Assembly: GCF_000499385.1 (NCBI RefSeq)
Contig: NW_013654875.1
Span: 1-64,000 of the forward strand
Length of the DNA: 64,000 bases
Origin: Eimeria necatrix
Lineage: Eukaryota > Apicomplexa > Conoidasida > Eucoccidiorida > Eimeriidae
Reading direction: 5' to 3'
The translations under genes were made by a program, and so were the position numbers. The notes beneath the pieces are model-generated. The model was not told where the DNA came from. It saw only the letters and a list, made by a program, of their open reading frames with translations, and did no database searches. Positions 9,855 to 20,690 of the stretch are shown piece after piece. Numbering within the stretch: position 1 is the stretch's first letter; every line of letters starts with the position of its first letter.

Positions 9855-12631
9855 ATGAGGGTCTGTACTTCTTTTCCCTCTCGAGGGTCTCCGTTGGCCC
9901 TCGCGCTTGGCTCATTTGCTCTTGCTCTATGTCTCTACCTCTCCCTCCTTCCAGCCTCGGCTGCAGTCCTTAGAAGCAGTGGCAAACCCGCTGAACAGCG
10001 TACTGGTAGGCTACTGCAGTTGTGTGTATCTTTGCAGCTGCTGCAGCTGCTGCAGACCATTTCACGCAGGTGCTACAGACAGGAGCACCACCAGGGACGC
10101 AAGCAACGCAGTTTAAATGACGCCATTGTTGCACTTTAAGCCTGTAAACACCTTCTAGAGTGCTTTGGCTACAGTTTGTGGCCTATGGATTAGGGTATAG
10201 GGCTTATTGTGGATGGTCGTTGCAGTGGAGGACATGGTGGCTTTCACGGATCAGGAGGCCGGGGACAAAGAGATGGAGGACAGACCTATACATAAGCATG
10301 AATTTGGCTCAGAGGCAGAAGGCGCATCAGGCAAGCCACCGCTGACTTGAGCCAAACTGCTGGCTTTATCACTCTTGATGTCACCAAGGTTGCCGCTGTT
10401 GCAGTTACGGCTGTAACGATTGCTGCTTTTTTTGGCACTAATGGGGTAGTTCTGGGTCTTTTTCCTATTTCCAAATTCTCTGCCTTCATTTCAACACATG
10501 CTCGTAGTTCCCTCATTCATTGCTATCTGTTCATATCCGTATCTTCAGAAGCTGAAGCCGGCAGTTCTGAGAAAGAAGAAGGTGAAGGCGCTGAAGAGAT
10601 GAAAAAGAAAAAGCCAGCAGAACCAGAAAAAAAAGCAGCAGAGTCTGCCTCTGAATCAGTGGCGGAGGCTGAAGCCGAGGCTGCTTCTGCGTCTGAAAGT
10701 GAGGGAGCCACAAAAGAAGCACCTGGAGCAGCGGCTGGGGAAGCCCACCTCAAAGAGCTAGCTAGTGAAGAAACAGAAACAGAAATGAAGCATGTGTTGA
10801 AGGAATCCAAAAAGGAGCAGGGGCCCTCCCGAGATCTAGGCAGAGACGCCATCAACCAACGCCTTGCCGCCTTGGGGGCACCCTTCGTCCTAGGAAAGGA
10901 GCACTTTACCGTGGAGTTTAACCAGTGAGGAAATGCAGAAACTGAAGAATAGATTAGAACATTACGGCAGGCACAGATGAACTCAAACAGGCATAGACAG
11001 CGAGCAATAAATGGCACAGATACACAGAAGGATAGATAAACGGACAAGGGTGAATAGATAGGACAGAATCAACGTAAACAAGAGGGCGATTGAGTGTTTG
11101 TTTATGCCTTACTTCAGCGGCGTGCGCTTACCTGCGTCCGAGTTCGAGGAGTCAGCTGCTGAGCGCTTAGGGGTGCTGGCCAGGGCGGTGTCTGCGGAGC
11201 CCAATATAAAAAGCGAGAAAAGTCTGTTTCTCTCGATCGACATTGATGACCCTTCTTTGGGCACTGATGTCCGTCTTGTTCAACTTAAAGTTAAGCCTGA
11301 CGCCTGTTCAGTGCAAGCAGAGGCCGCCTGCAACACAGAGTGGCTCCTTCGTGATCCCACACCTGGTGAGACAAATTCTAGACCCAAATTTTGGCACTCG
11401 TCAGCTAGTTAACTAACTAGCATGATAGTAAGCCGATAATTTTGGTTCTACCACACCTGGCTCGTTCTACCTGGCTGCTCACAACTGCTCATGTAGCTAC
11501 CTGAACAGCTTAATCAATTAGGTCGCTGGCTAGCCGAAGAACCGCTGCTAAGCATATCTGTGGAGAGCAAATGAATGGCAAACTGACTATAGAAGTAGCG
11601 TCTTGCAAAATCCAGCGCTTCATGTATTTTTTGTGCGGATGTGTCCACGGCGTACGCGCAGCTGCGCTTCCTCACAGGATTGTGCTGCTGGGTTTCTCTT
11701 CTCCCACGGGTAGCCAATTTGAGTTTGATGACGTTTTGAAACAAATTCAGAACAAACCAATGGACCTTGATTTGAGAAGTGAGGGCTATCCGGCATTAAG
11801 CTTTAGTGGCAGTGGCGTGAGGGACATAATAGACAACAAGAGCGATATAGATACAAATACATATATGCATAAGCTGCTGATTGCGTTTCTGCGTGTTGCT
11901 GCCTGTTTATTCAAAACCAGCTAGTCAAAGTTGATGGCTCAACCGTGCTAGCATGTCAATATTGGTATTGATTCGGCATTCATCAACCATCACTGCCTTT
12001 TTGCTGCTGCTTTTCTCTAGGGATCTCACTCACCCGCTTCTTCTCAGATCACGCGAAGTTTTTCAACGACGCAAACGGAAAGTTTGCCGCAACTCCTTCT
12101 TGGAATGACTTTGCGGTAAGCCTCTATACTATAGTCTTTGTAAAACCAAGCTTCAACTGTGACCTGGGGTCCACGGCGTCTACAATAATGACACACTACA
12201 CGAACAAAACACTAACGTGCCATCCTAGCGGACAATTCACTCCAAAGCTTGCCTATTTATTGTTTATCAGCTAGCAGCTACGGAAAAAAATTAGCGTCAC
12301 CCGAGCTAGATGTGTGCGTGCGCCGTGGCTTTTGCAGCTGGTGAACCACAAGCCTGGGGAAGGAAATGAGATGCATATGGACAGGCCTCTGCTGGAACTG
12401 CCGCCTAACGCTTCAGAGGCTCAGAAGGCCGAGGCACTTCGCATCAGCCGAGAAACAAACGAAGAAATAGATGGGCTTTCCACACCTGAACACGGAGGCG
12501 AATCTCCTGGTGCAGCTGGCAGGGTCAGCGCCTCCACTATTTTCAAATACGTCCTCGCCAGCCTACTGCTCATCGGGCTCTTCATAGGAATCGCAGTTTC
12601 TGTCTGCCCCTGCGGAAAGCAGTCCAGCTAG
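9855..12631 (+). CDS. Unrecognised secreted / type I membrane protein, about six exons
   Basis: Not recognised as a named family. Exon 1 (9855-10005) begins MRVCTSFPSR and has a strong hydrophobic signal sequence (LALALGSFALALCLYLSLLP) ending in ASA. Exon 2 (10549-10924) is a low-complexity Glu/Lys/Ala/Ser stretch followed by a normal-looking segment. Further exons are 11118-11365, 11662-~11810, ~12021-12115 and 12340-12631. The last exon ends with a transmembrane helix (FKYVLASLLLIGLFIGIAVS) and a short Cys-containing tail VCPCGKQSS, so the protein should enter the secretory pathway with its C-terminus in the cytosol. Phases agree at the first three introns and the last. At the exon 4/5 junction the best donor (GTGAGG at 11817) is out of phase with the clear reading frame of exon 5 (TRFFSDHAKFFNDANGKF), so that border is unresolved. 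Probably a coccidian conserved hypothetical protein. Confidence 0.65.
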
Positions 12632-13632
12632 ATAACAAACAAACCAACGCGCCAACTGTGTAGCTAGGCATCGAACTGGCTACGCAGCTAGATCGCGAGG
12701 CTGTCATGCAGTCTCCCAATTCTGGCACTGAGTTTTAGTAATGAATTATGCCACCAGTTGGCAAGCGAGCAGCTCTGCTCAACAGCTAGCTAGCGTCCAT
12801 GCAGGTAGATATCTGTGCATGCCTGCCACGCTCGCGGCGCCATTTTCCTCGGCGTGAATTGCTTTTATGTAAACAGCAAACGCTCTATTTTTTGTGTTCA
12901 CAAGGCCAAAGTGACCAAGGGGACCCTGTCAGCCGCAGTTCCAAAGCCTGTTTTTTTCCCGCCCCAAAGGGCGAAGGACTCTGCAAGACCCCACTGGGTC
13001 GCACGGCCAATGACAGGGGTCATCGATAGTCGCAAACTTCACATATTTCACTGCGGGTGACCCCGAAGGGCCCCCGACAGCCGGGCTGCTGTAGGAAGCC
13101 CTGAGGCGTTAAAGTCAAACCACAGCTCCTTTCACTAGCCACAGCCGTAGCTAGCTAGGCTAGCCACTGCCATTCCTAGCTGCTTCAAGCCGGTTTACAA
13201 TTAATTGTCCATTGCTAGTACTTCTCGCCAACCCGCACCAAGCCTCCAAGCTCTCTGTAGGCGCGGAGGCTACTCAAGTTTCCAAGCTCCTGGCTAGCCC
13301 CGTCCGAACACCTAGCTAGCAAGCAGGCCAGACAGTAGACTGCCGGATCGTCGCCAGCTGTACGCCCGGACGTGAATGGGTAGCAAGGTAAGGCTAGCGC
13401 AGCCTGACTCGTAAGCTGTCAGTGCATAACGAGCCGCCCAGCTGCAGCTAGCGGGGCAAAGATGGACTCAGTCCACCAGGCCGCTGCACCTAACCTGCGA
13501 AGGCGGCGCAGTGCAGGCTACACCTCGTAGGACACGCCCAGCAGCTTAACTAGTTGAGGAATGAATGATTTGATCGGCGCCTTCAAACTGGCCCCAACGA
13601 CTCGCACGTGTCTTCTGTTCAAGCAAGGGGCT
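12632..13632. other. Intergenic region rich in CTAG
   Basis: One kilobase between two converging genes. It holds many GCTAGC/AGCTAGCT words (see findings) but no gene. It must contain the 3' ends of both flanking transcripts. No polyadenylation signal could be fixed. Confidence 0.5.
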
Positions 13633-16015
13633 CTAGAGGCGACCAAAGCTGACAAACTTTCCTGCGCCGCCAGTGCTGGGAACAGCTTCATCAGCTGTCC
13701 TACTCTTCTGGGCCTTAAATAACAGTTCTCCGATCAAGTCCGCCGCAAAACTTCCACCTAGGCGCAAAGGATCAGCAGCACTTTTCTCTTCACCTACAGC
13801 AGCAGTGGCAGCAGATCTCATCCCTACCACAGATACAACCCGATGTAACCCACCTTTCTCTGTCTCCTGCGGGAGCGACGAATCCTCAGCTGGCGCTGGG
13901 CTCCTGACCTTGTTGAAAGCTACTACTCCTTGCTTCGCGGGGGTCTCCTTCAACATGCGGGTCAGTTCCTCAGAGCTGCACGGCCGTCGCAACTTTGCTG
14001 CTGCAGCAGCTTCCAGCAACTTCAGAGCACCTTGCTCTTGCTGTTGCTGTTGCTGCCGCTGCTCTGTCTCCTCAGCAAGAGAGACGCCTTGTCCCAGTTG
14101 CTGCAGCAAATCGAGAGGTAGCAACGCAGCTCTCTCAAGCTTCGGTTGTTTCTGCAGTAGCAGATCGTTCTCCACCCCGTCCTGGGTCCTCCCCCGTGTG
14201 CTGCTTGTTGTTGGAGTCACAGGGGGAACAGGAGCGAGCAGTGCCCAGGTGGCCCCCGCCTGTGAGGCTGCTTTGGACCCCTCAGGGGCCCCCAACGGCT
14301 GGCCATCTTGGTTCAAGGGTCCTCCATGGGGAGCCCCTAGTCCAAGAAGCGACTGAAGGATATCTGTGTTAAGGCCCAGATCAATGAGGCCACTGTTGTT
14401 GGTCTTTGAGTCACTAGGCGCTGCAGTGGAAGCTTGCTTGTTGCTGCCACTCGCAGCAGGAGCAGCAGCAGCCGGGGAGCCATTTAATTCCTTAGGTAAG
14501 CTCACTAAGGGCTTCGGGCGTTTCTGAGCCAGCAAAGTCCTCGCCGATTCATCCGTAAGGTTCGAGGGGGACCCCGCTAAGGTCCCTCCCGAGATCGCTG
14601 CCGGGGCCCCAGGCCCCCCGCCCCCAATCCACATCGTATCTAAACCCTCGCGAGAGCATTGTTCAGGGCTAGCTGGGCTCTTTGCACTGACAGAAGAACA
14701 TGATGGCGTCAGTACTGACGCTGAAGAGGGGCCTGACAACTCATCCAAAGTACAGCTGGGCGTCCCCCGCGAGTCTGCGACGCCACCGCGCGGCGGCCCT
14801 TTTAAGCTCGGCGGGACCTGCGTACGAGGAAGCCTCACACCACTGCTGTTATCTCCTGCTGCTGTCGCCCCATCATTACAGCCACTTTCTAATGAGCCCA
14901 CAAATAGATGAGGCACGCCTGGTGAATTCTGCTGCAGCAAATGATTCTGAGGCAGCGCCAGTTGCTGCTGCTCATGTTCCTGCAGCTCTTGCTGCTGCTG
15001 CAGCAACAGTTGTTGCTGCTGTCGTTGCACAGCATGGTGGCGGCTACCTGAAAGGACAAACAGACCAAAACCGCAAACGATACCAGACTGCTTCACCCCA
15101 TAGATTCGAGCCTTATGCTCTAGGCTGGGTTCCTTGTGCAACTACGGCGGGCCCGTCCAATCCCACAATTGGTCCAAGATGCTGCATCGAGAATGCTAGT
15201 GGGTGTATCTACCTTTTGGCGGCTTGCCTTTCTCTGCCTACCCTGCCCTTCCGTGCCCTTCAGACCCTAACTAACTGCTCAGCTCCCTATCTATCTGCAC
15301 AGTTGTTCTTCCGTTCCCTTGCTTGCCTCGTTGCGTACCCAAGCAGGTGTATTTACATACGTATCTACGTGTCTACCCATCTTCAGTCTGCGTGTCCCCA
15401 TCAGTCTACGTGTCCTCTATTCCCTTGACCAAAGGTGTGTGTCTGCAGTCTGCATGTCTGGCCTGATTTTCAACGGGGCTGCTAGCATCAAAGCGACCGA
15501 CAACTCGGCAAACTCCGTGTTCCTACCAACAAAATACCTATCTAACTGCCTACAAGCCAGTTCAATCCCCCTGTTTATGTATGATTCTGCCTATTTTCCC
15601 GTTCACTTCTTAGTACTCCTACCATCTGATGCGGGCTTAAGGAGCTCTTGCGTAGTGTCGCCTCGTCAGCTTTTCTACCTGCCCGCCTAAGCCAAGATAC
15701 GCTAAAAAAAGTTCACGATCCACCTCTCTACCACCTATCTATTTATGAATGCACTCCTCTCGTGCTGTGTCGCGTCTGACTGTCAGTGCGTTTGCGGGCG
15801 TAAGAGGGCAACTGGGCAGTGTCTTCTGGGAGGTCTGCAAGAGCGAGTCGGCTGCGTGAAGTTCTCTCCGCCACTTTGCGACCAGTTGCCTCCCAACGGG
15901 CCACAAATGCCCCCGTCAGCAGCTTCGCCCCTTCCCGCCCGAATCGAGCACAGGACAGAGTCTTTAGCCTCATTGAGCCTTTGTAGCGGTAGCGTACACG
16001 AAATTCCTGAATAAA
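13633..16015 (-). CDS. Gln/Ala-rich protein, possibly an ApiAP2-type DNA-binding protein (5' part incomplete)
   Basis: The large last exon (about 15054-13633) follows a clear acceptor (TGTCCTTTCAG). It opens with a Gln-rich stretch (VQRQQQQLLL, QELQEHEQQQ), runs through Ser/Pro/Gly-rich sequence and ends FVSFGRL-stop. Upstream, an acceptor TGTTTATTCAG at 16016 starts an exon reading EFRVRYRYKGSMRLKTLSC, then ARFGREGAKLLTGAFVARWE and ATGR. The pattern aromatic-V-x-Y, K-T-x-S-x-x-R-F-G-x-x-x-A-x-x-L is what the second half of an apicomplexan AP2 domain looks like, and Gln-rich tails are common in that family. A donor after ATG (ACTG|GTCGCA) would join it in phase to the Gln-rich exon. The first half of the domain and the start codon were not found. 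The AP2 call is inference. Confidence 0.45.
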
Positions 16016-16701
16016 CACAAAACAGAAAACAACTAACTTTACAAATGAACTCAGCAACTTATGCAAGCTTTCGAGTCCGCGCTGCAACGTCTGCGATGCA
16101 GCGAGGAAAGAAAAGATAAACAACAGAATAACAGAGGAGCAGCAAAAACAGATGCACCCCGCAATGCATGTAGAACTCAGATGTAACGACTTCGTGGTGT
16201 TGAACACTGCGCACAATAAAGAGCTCAAGGATGCCCGTCTGACGCGAGCGCCAGTGTACGCATGAACATATGCTTGAAGTACGCAGACGCTCATGTGTAG
16301 AATACATACACATTAGTTCATGCCCTCATATTGGTTGACTTAGAGCTATCCGGCTGAATATGCATGGAATTTCCACAAGCCTGCAGTATTCATTTTTTGT
16401 ATTCATCTACCGCACGCACGAAAGTATATATATATATATATATAAACACAGAGACACGCTGTCTCTATATTGTTCCCGTGTATGTGCCTGTACGCGCATG
16501 GAATCCAGCCGCTGCGAGTTCGTTGCTGGAGCTGCGAGTAAAGCTCAGCTCACCCGTAACATTAAAAGATAGCGAAGACACAAAGAGACACGGAAACACT
16601 AATGCTCAAGCACAAAAGAATGAAGTCCTGTTAAGAAACCGAGCCTGCTGCTTGGAAACGCTTCTCCACATGCTCTCTATCCTTGTTGCTGCACCCCTTG
16701 C
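16016..16701. other. Short spacer with a (TA)10 tract
   Basis: Lies between the AP2-like exon and the stop codon of the next gene on the same strand. It should contain the missing 5' exon or exons of the downstream gene, but none could be recognised. A pure TA dinucleotide tract sits at 16425-16444. Confidence 0.5.
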
Positions 16702-17562
16702 CTAGCCACAAGCCTCAAGCCCTACCCCTTCGACTCCTACCTGGTTGTGCGGATGAAAATGTGGATGCCACAGGGCGTCTGCTGCTGCTGCGTTCACTCT
16801 TCTCTCCTTCTTCCTCTTTTTTTGCTTCCTCTCCTCGCTGTCACTTTCGCTGCTGCTGCCGAAGGCCAAAGCAGTCACAGTGTGTCGCGGCAGCAGGGGC
16901 CCCTTGTAGACATCCTCCAGAAATGTGCGAACTGGCAGGGGCTTGTACTGCTGCTGCTGAGTCGTCGCTGCTGCTTCAGGAGCTGCTGGACTTGCTGGCA
17001 GTGCTGTTGCTTGATTTGCTGCCGTCGCTGCCAGTGATGCTGTGAAAGAGGCAGTTGAGCACGGTGACTCTACGCCCTCAGACAAATGCTGTAGCCTTTG
17101 CAATTGCAGCACCTGCTGCTGCTGCTCCCTTTGGGCCAGTCCCTTGACCCCAGGCCTCAGCTGCTGCTGCTGTTCCTGCACTAGAGTGTGTCCGTGCTGA
17201 TGCTGCAGCTGCTGCTGTAGCACTTGCTGCTGCAAGAGCTGTTGCTTTGCAACAGCCTCCACTGCAGCATACATAATGTCCACTTCTCCTGGGGTTAATA
17301 CAGAACTCGCGGTTTGCTGCTGCTGCTGCAAGGCAACAGCAGTGGACAGCAGGTCCACAAGCTGGAGCAGTAACTGCGTGTTGTTGCCATTCTGAGGGGT
17401 CTTTGCGGCAGCAAGTACTGCCTCCACTAGCAAAGCAAACTTTGAATGCTGTCGCTGTTGCTGCTGCTGTTGCTGCTGTTGTACTGCAGGGCCCTGACGA
17501 GCATCAGGCAAGCCTGCAGCGGCCTCTGCCAGCAGCAGCAGTTGCTGCTGTTGCTGCGGGTC
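16702..17562 (-). CDS. Gln-rich protein with basic C-terminus, last exon of a longer gene
   Basis: One exon of 861 nt. It starts after a good acceptor (CTGCTTTCAG at 17563) with DPQQQQQLLLLAEAAAG and stays open to a TAG at 16702. It contains several Gln blocks (up to nine Gln), a Leu/Ala-rich helical part (FALLVEAVLAAAK; QLLLQLVDLLSTAVAL), and a more ordinary C-terminal segment (LPVRTFLEDVYKGP) followed by an acidic/basic patch (SSSESDSEERKQKKRKKERR) that may be a nuclear localisation signal. No family recognised. Upstream exons were not secured; a possible donor GATG|GTGAGC lies at about 17680. Confidence 0.5.
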   Translation of the reverse strand, partial: DPQQQQQLLLLAEAAAGLPDARQGPAVQQQQQQQQQRQHSKFALLVEAVLAAAKTPQNGNNTQLLLQLVDLLSTAVALQQQQQTASSVLTPGEVDIMYAAVEAVAKQQLLQQQVLQQQLQHQHGHTLVQEQQQQLRPGVKGLAQREQQQQVLQLQRLQHLSEGVESPCSTASFTASLAATAANQATALPASPAAPEAAATTQQQQYKPLPVRTFLEDVYKGPLLPRHTVTALAFGSSSESDSEERKQKKRKKERRVNAAAADALWHPHFHPHNQVGVEGVGLEACG

Positions 17563-18418
17563 CTGAAAGCAGCAAAATCAGCAGCAAACCTTTCCGCATC
17601 GAAAATGCCGCATTTAGACAAGCAAAAAGACAATGACCACTTTTGGCTGCTGAAGGTGCTGCAGCATTTCGTGCTCACCATCTTTGCCGCGGCCTCTGCA
17701 CTCTGCAGATGCTATTTTCCCGTAGTAGCAGTTGAAGCAACAAAAGCAGCCGGGGCTGGTTCGCCTTTAGAGGAGTGAAACAGCCAGTGCTTCAGGCTCC
17801 ACTAGGCCCAGCTGACGAGGCATCACATTTGACACACACCTCCACAGCAAGGGCCTGACGCAACAGTCCCCTATCGTCAGGGCGGAAGAAGCAGCAGCGC
17901 AGAGCCCCGAAATACGAAATTTTAGGCTCATTTGTGATACTTCTGGAGGCTAAGGCAGCCCAAAGGGCCTCGTGTAGTGGTCAAGCTATGCAGTAGCACC
18001 ACCACCGAGGTTGACGCAGAGGCGAGCAGGCATCAGCACGAATAGGAAGACCCAAGGCACCGCATGGCACGTGCATTAGCGTGAAAAATCCATCCGTAAT
18101 AAAAAAGAGAAGGGCCTGGGACTGTGGGCACTGTGTAGCACAGAAGACGTACCTGTCGATACACCCGAGCAGGTGGGGGGAGGGGTCCCTGGGATGTCGT
18201 CGGGAGGCTCCGCCGAAACCACGCAGGACAATACAGTGCAGGTCTTGCTGCACCTTCTTAAAAAGACTTTGGGGGCCTCTGCGGCAGCGAACACCCCTGA
18301 AAGTGACAGAGGGGCGGGCTAGCCTGCGGCGTAGCCTCAGGACAGACGCAGTGCTTCTGGCCCCTAGCGGTGGCCTTCTGTAGGAAAAATAGCTACGACG
18401 CTCAAATCCACAATCCCC

Positions 18419-18432
18419 AAACCCTAAACCCT
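18419..18432 (-). repeat. Interstitial telomere-like repeat (AAACCCT)2
   Basis: Two exact head-to-tail heptamers of the plant/apicomplexan telomere type. Such interstitial blocks are known to be scattered through Eimeria chromosomes, so they do not prove a chromosome end here. Confidence 0.85.
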
Positions 18433-18541
18433 CGCAAAGGGGGACGAATTAGTACGAAGACAGGAGACGGAGGGCCCGCATTCTCCCGTGCGCTCCCCTC
18501 CGGTGCTTCTCCTTTGCGCTCTGTTTCACCCGCCTCCCTAA

Positions 18542-18570
18542 AAACCCTAAACCCTGAGCCCGAAACCCTA
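18542..18570 (-). repeat. Interstitial telomere-like repeat, second block
   Basis: AAACCCTAAACCCT followed after seven bases by AAACCCTA. Same orientation as the block at 18419, about 110 bases away. Confidence 0.85.
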
Positions 18571-19329
18571 GCCTGACGTGTTTTTAATGAAGCACAGACA
18601 AAGTGAGCTCGAGATACAGCCTAACACCAGGCAGCGGGGAGAGGCATTCAATGGCGGCCGCAGCACAGGGTCGCAGTGCGAGGTGTGCATACACCCCAAC
18701 ACTGCGCGATGCAGAAGACACTGTTTCTCCCTCCCCAGAAAGCGCCGAAACACTTCACGTTCTTCAAGTTTGACAGATTTTCAGAGCTGCAAAGAGACCT
18801 AATGAAGTTCCCGCCCCCGGTCACTGGCCTGTCTACAGCGCAGACACTCGGGCGAAGCCAGCAGTGTTCTGGCTTGGTCTGTATGCCCAGCTAAGGCAAA
18901 AACCCAACTGCTTATCCCGTTAAGACTCTCCGTAGCTAGGTTAATTTTGTCTTACCTGCCGCAAACGAATAAGAGCCGCCGAATCTCCCATAACTCGGTG
19001 TCGACGTGCTGTGTTGAGTGTAACGCACTGTGCAATAAAGGTCGCACTGAGCAGTCTCAGCGAAGGCTCAAGCTTACAACTGCATACAGAGTCATATGCA
19101 CTTCAGAGACACACTGACGGTATTGGGGGCCGGCGCCCCGCTGCCCGTAAAGAGGCTTGGCGTAAGACACGTACTCTTGTTTGGATTGCCTTGCTCCCGG
19201 GTCCTTGACTCCACTGAGGCTGTTGCTCCCCTTGCCTTTAGCCACTCAAATGTGGGCATGGAGGCTGGTTTGCTGAGAGCATACGGGGCAGGAAATACAT
19301 AATGAGTTTGCCCCGAAGAATGCACAGGT

Positions 19330-19895
19330 CTAGGTGGCTTCCTGCGGCTTCGGATGGCATCCAAAGCCCAGTATTACACTCAGCAAAAGGCTTGCTCGTG
19401 ATGATCGTATGTCTTTAGACTGATCACAGTCCTTTAGCCCTTGCCTTATGGCAGCGGGGTTGCGTGTCCTGCTCGAGGAAAGCTGCCAAATGGAGCTCAT
19501 TGCATTGCGAGTAGCAGAAGAGGCCCAAGACTCCAGCAACGCAGTATAGGTAGAGTTAGAAACCACATCTACAGTGAAAAAGCAATGACACAATACATAG
19601 CCCCAACGACAGCTTTCTTCGGTAAGTGGCGTAGGCGGCGCGGTGGTTTTACTGGGGAGTCGACGCTAGAGGATTTACTGAGACTGGCTGCTCATGCTGT
19701 ACTAGTTAGGAGTTAGCTTTCACCTTTAAAAGAAAGCCAGCCTTATTTGCCTTTTGCCTTTCACTGGAACCTCACAGCGGAAACCAGTATTAAAACGTCT
19801 CCTGCTGTTGATGCAGGACGCTGCAGGAAGGCGCCTATGACACTTCCTGTCTTTAACCTAGCTGCCAGTGGTCTGGTGACGCCTCTATGACTAAT
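19330..19895 (-). repeat. Left arm of a large inverted duplication
   Basis: The reverse complement of this ~560 bp segment aligns over its whole length, with many substitutions and small indels, to 20150-20690. Examples, given as reverse complement of the left arm / right arm: CAGCATGAGCAGC / AAGCATGAGCAGC; CATCAACAGCAGGAGAC / GTAGCAACAGCAGGAGAC; GTTGCTGGAGTCTTGGGCCT / ATTGCTGGAGTCCTGGGCCT. Both arms keep a related open frame containing TALLESWASSA. An element or gene fragment that was duplicated in inverted orientation long ago. No transposase was seen. Confidence 0.8.
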
Positions 19896-20149
19896 TTATC
19901 CCTCTTTTGCGCTCAACTTCTGAGTGGAAGTGTACACTTTCATTTGCTGCTGCTTCTGCCATGACCATTCATAGATGCTTGCGTTGAGTGCTGGGGTAGC
20001 AGATCTCATGGGCGCATGCTGCGATTTAACGCATCTGGCTGCGAGTTTTGCCCCTATCTGTTTAATTGTTGTGGCTTGGCTGCTTCTAGTGTGCCTGCTG
20101 GTGAAAAGGCCGAGTTGAGCATTTACCGACAACGCACCGACGCAGACGC

Positions 20150-20690
20150 TCATTATTCATAGAAGCGGCAACGGGCCACCGGCAGCTCGCTAGGTTGCAG
20201 ACAAGAGCTGCTATAGGTACCTTCGTGCAGTCTCCTGTAGCAACAGCAGGAGACTTTTTAGCACAGTTTCCCGCTGCAAATATCCAGCGAAAAGCGAATA
20301 GGATAGGCTTTATTCGAAAGGTTAAAGGTAACTCTTAGCTGCTAAAGCATGAGCAGCAAACCTCGGTAAATCCCCAAACCTCCACCCCCAGTGAAACCGT
20401 CGCGCAGCCCACACGACTAAGCAAACAAAGCCTTCATTGAGGCTGTGTAATGCATCGTCATCGTTTTACTGCAGATGTGGCTGCTGCTTCATCTATTTAC
20501 TGCATTGCTGGAGTCCTGGGCCTCTTCCGCTAGTCTCAGTGAGGTGGGCTTCATTTGGCAACGGTCATCGAGCACGATACACAACCCTCAGGCTCTAAGG
20601 AAAGGGCTAGACCAGCATTACACTCCCGTAGGACCACCCCGGCCAAGTCTTATGCTAGGCTTTAGCTGCCTCTGCAAGCCGTAGTCATTT
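20150..20690 (+). repeat. Right arm of the large inverted duplication
   Basis: Partner of 19330-19895, separated by a ~255 bp spacer. The frame on the plus strand from 20475 reads ALLESWASSASLSEVGFIWQ. The left arm's minus-strand frame reads ALLESWASSATRNAMSSIWQ. Divergence differs along the arm, and the ends are not sharp. Confidence 0.8.

Larger units (their letters stand above)
17820..19329. other. Gene-poor region with telomere-like blocks
   Basis: No supported gene. Open frames overlap on both strands and show no domain pattern. It carries two AAACCCT blocks (listed separately) and CG-rich low-complexity stretches. Confidence 0.5.

Noticed and set aside
13673..14356. Plus-strand frame of 227 codons
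   Set aside because: Antisense to the Gln-rich minus-strand exon. Its Ser/Cys/Ala runs are the reverse complement of the triplet repeats.
18419..18570. Chromosome end at the AAACCCT blocks
   Set aside because: Only a few units on each side of ordinary sequence; interstitial copies are common in this genus.
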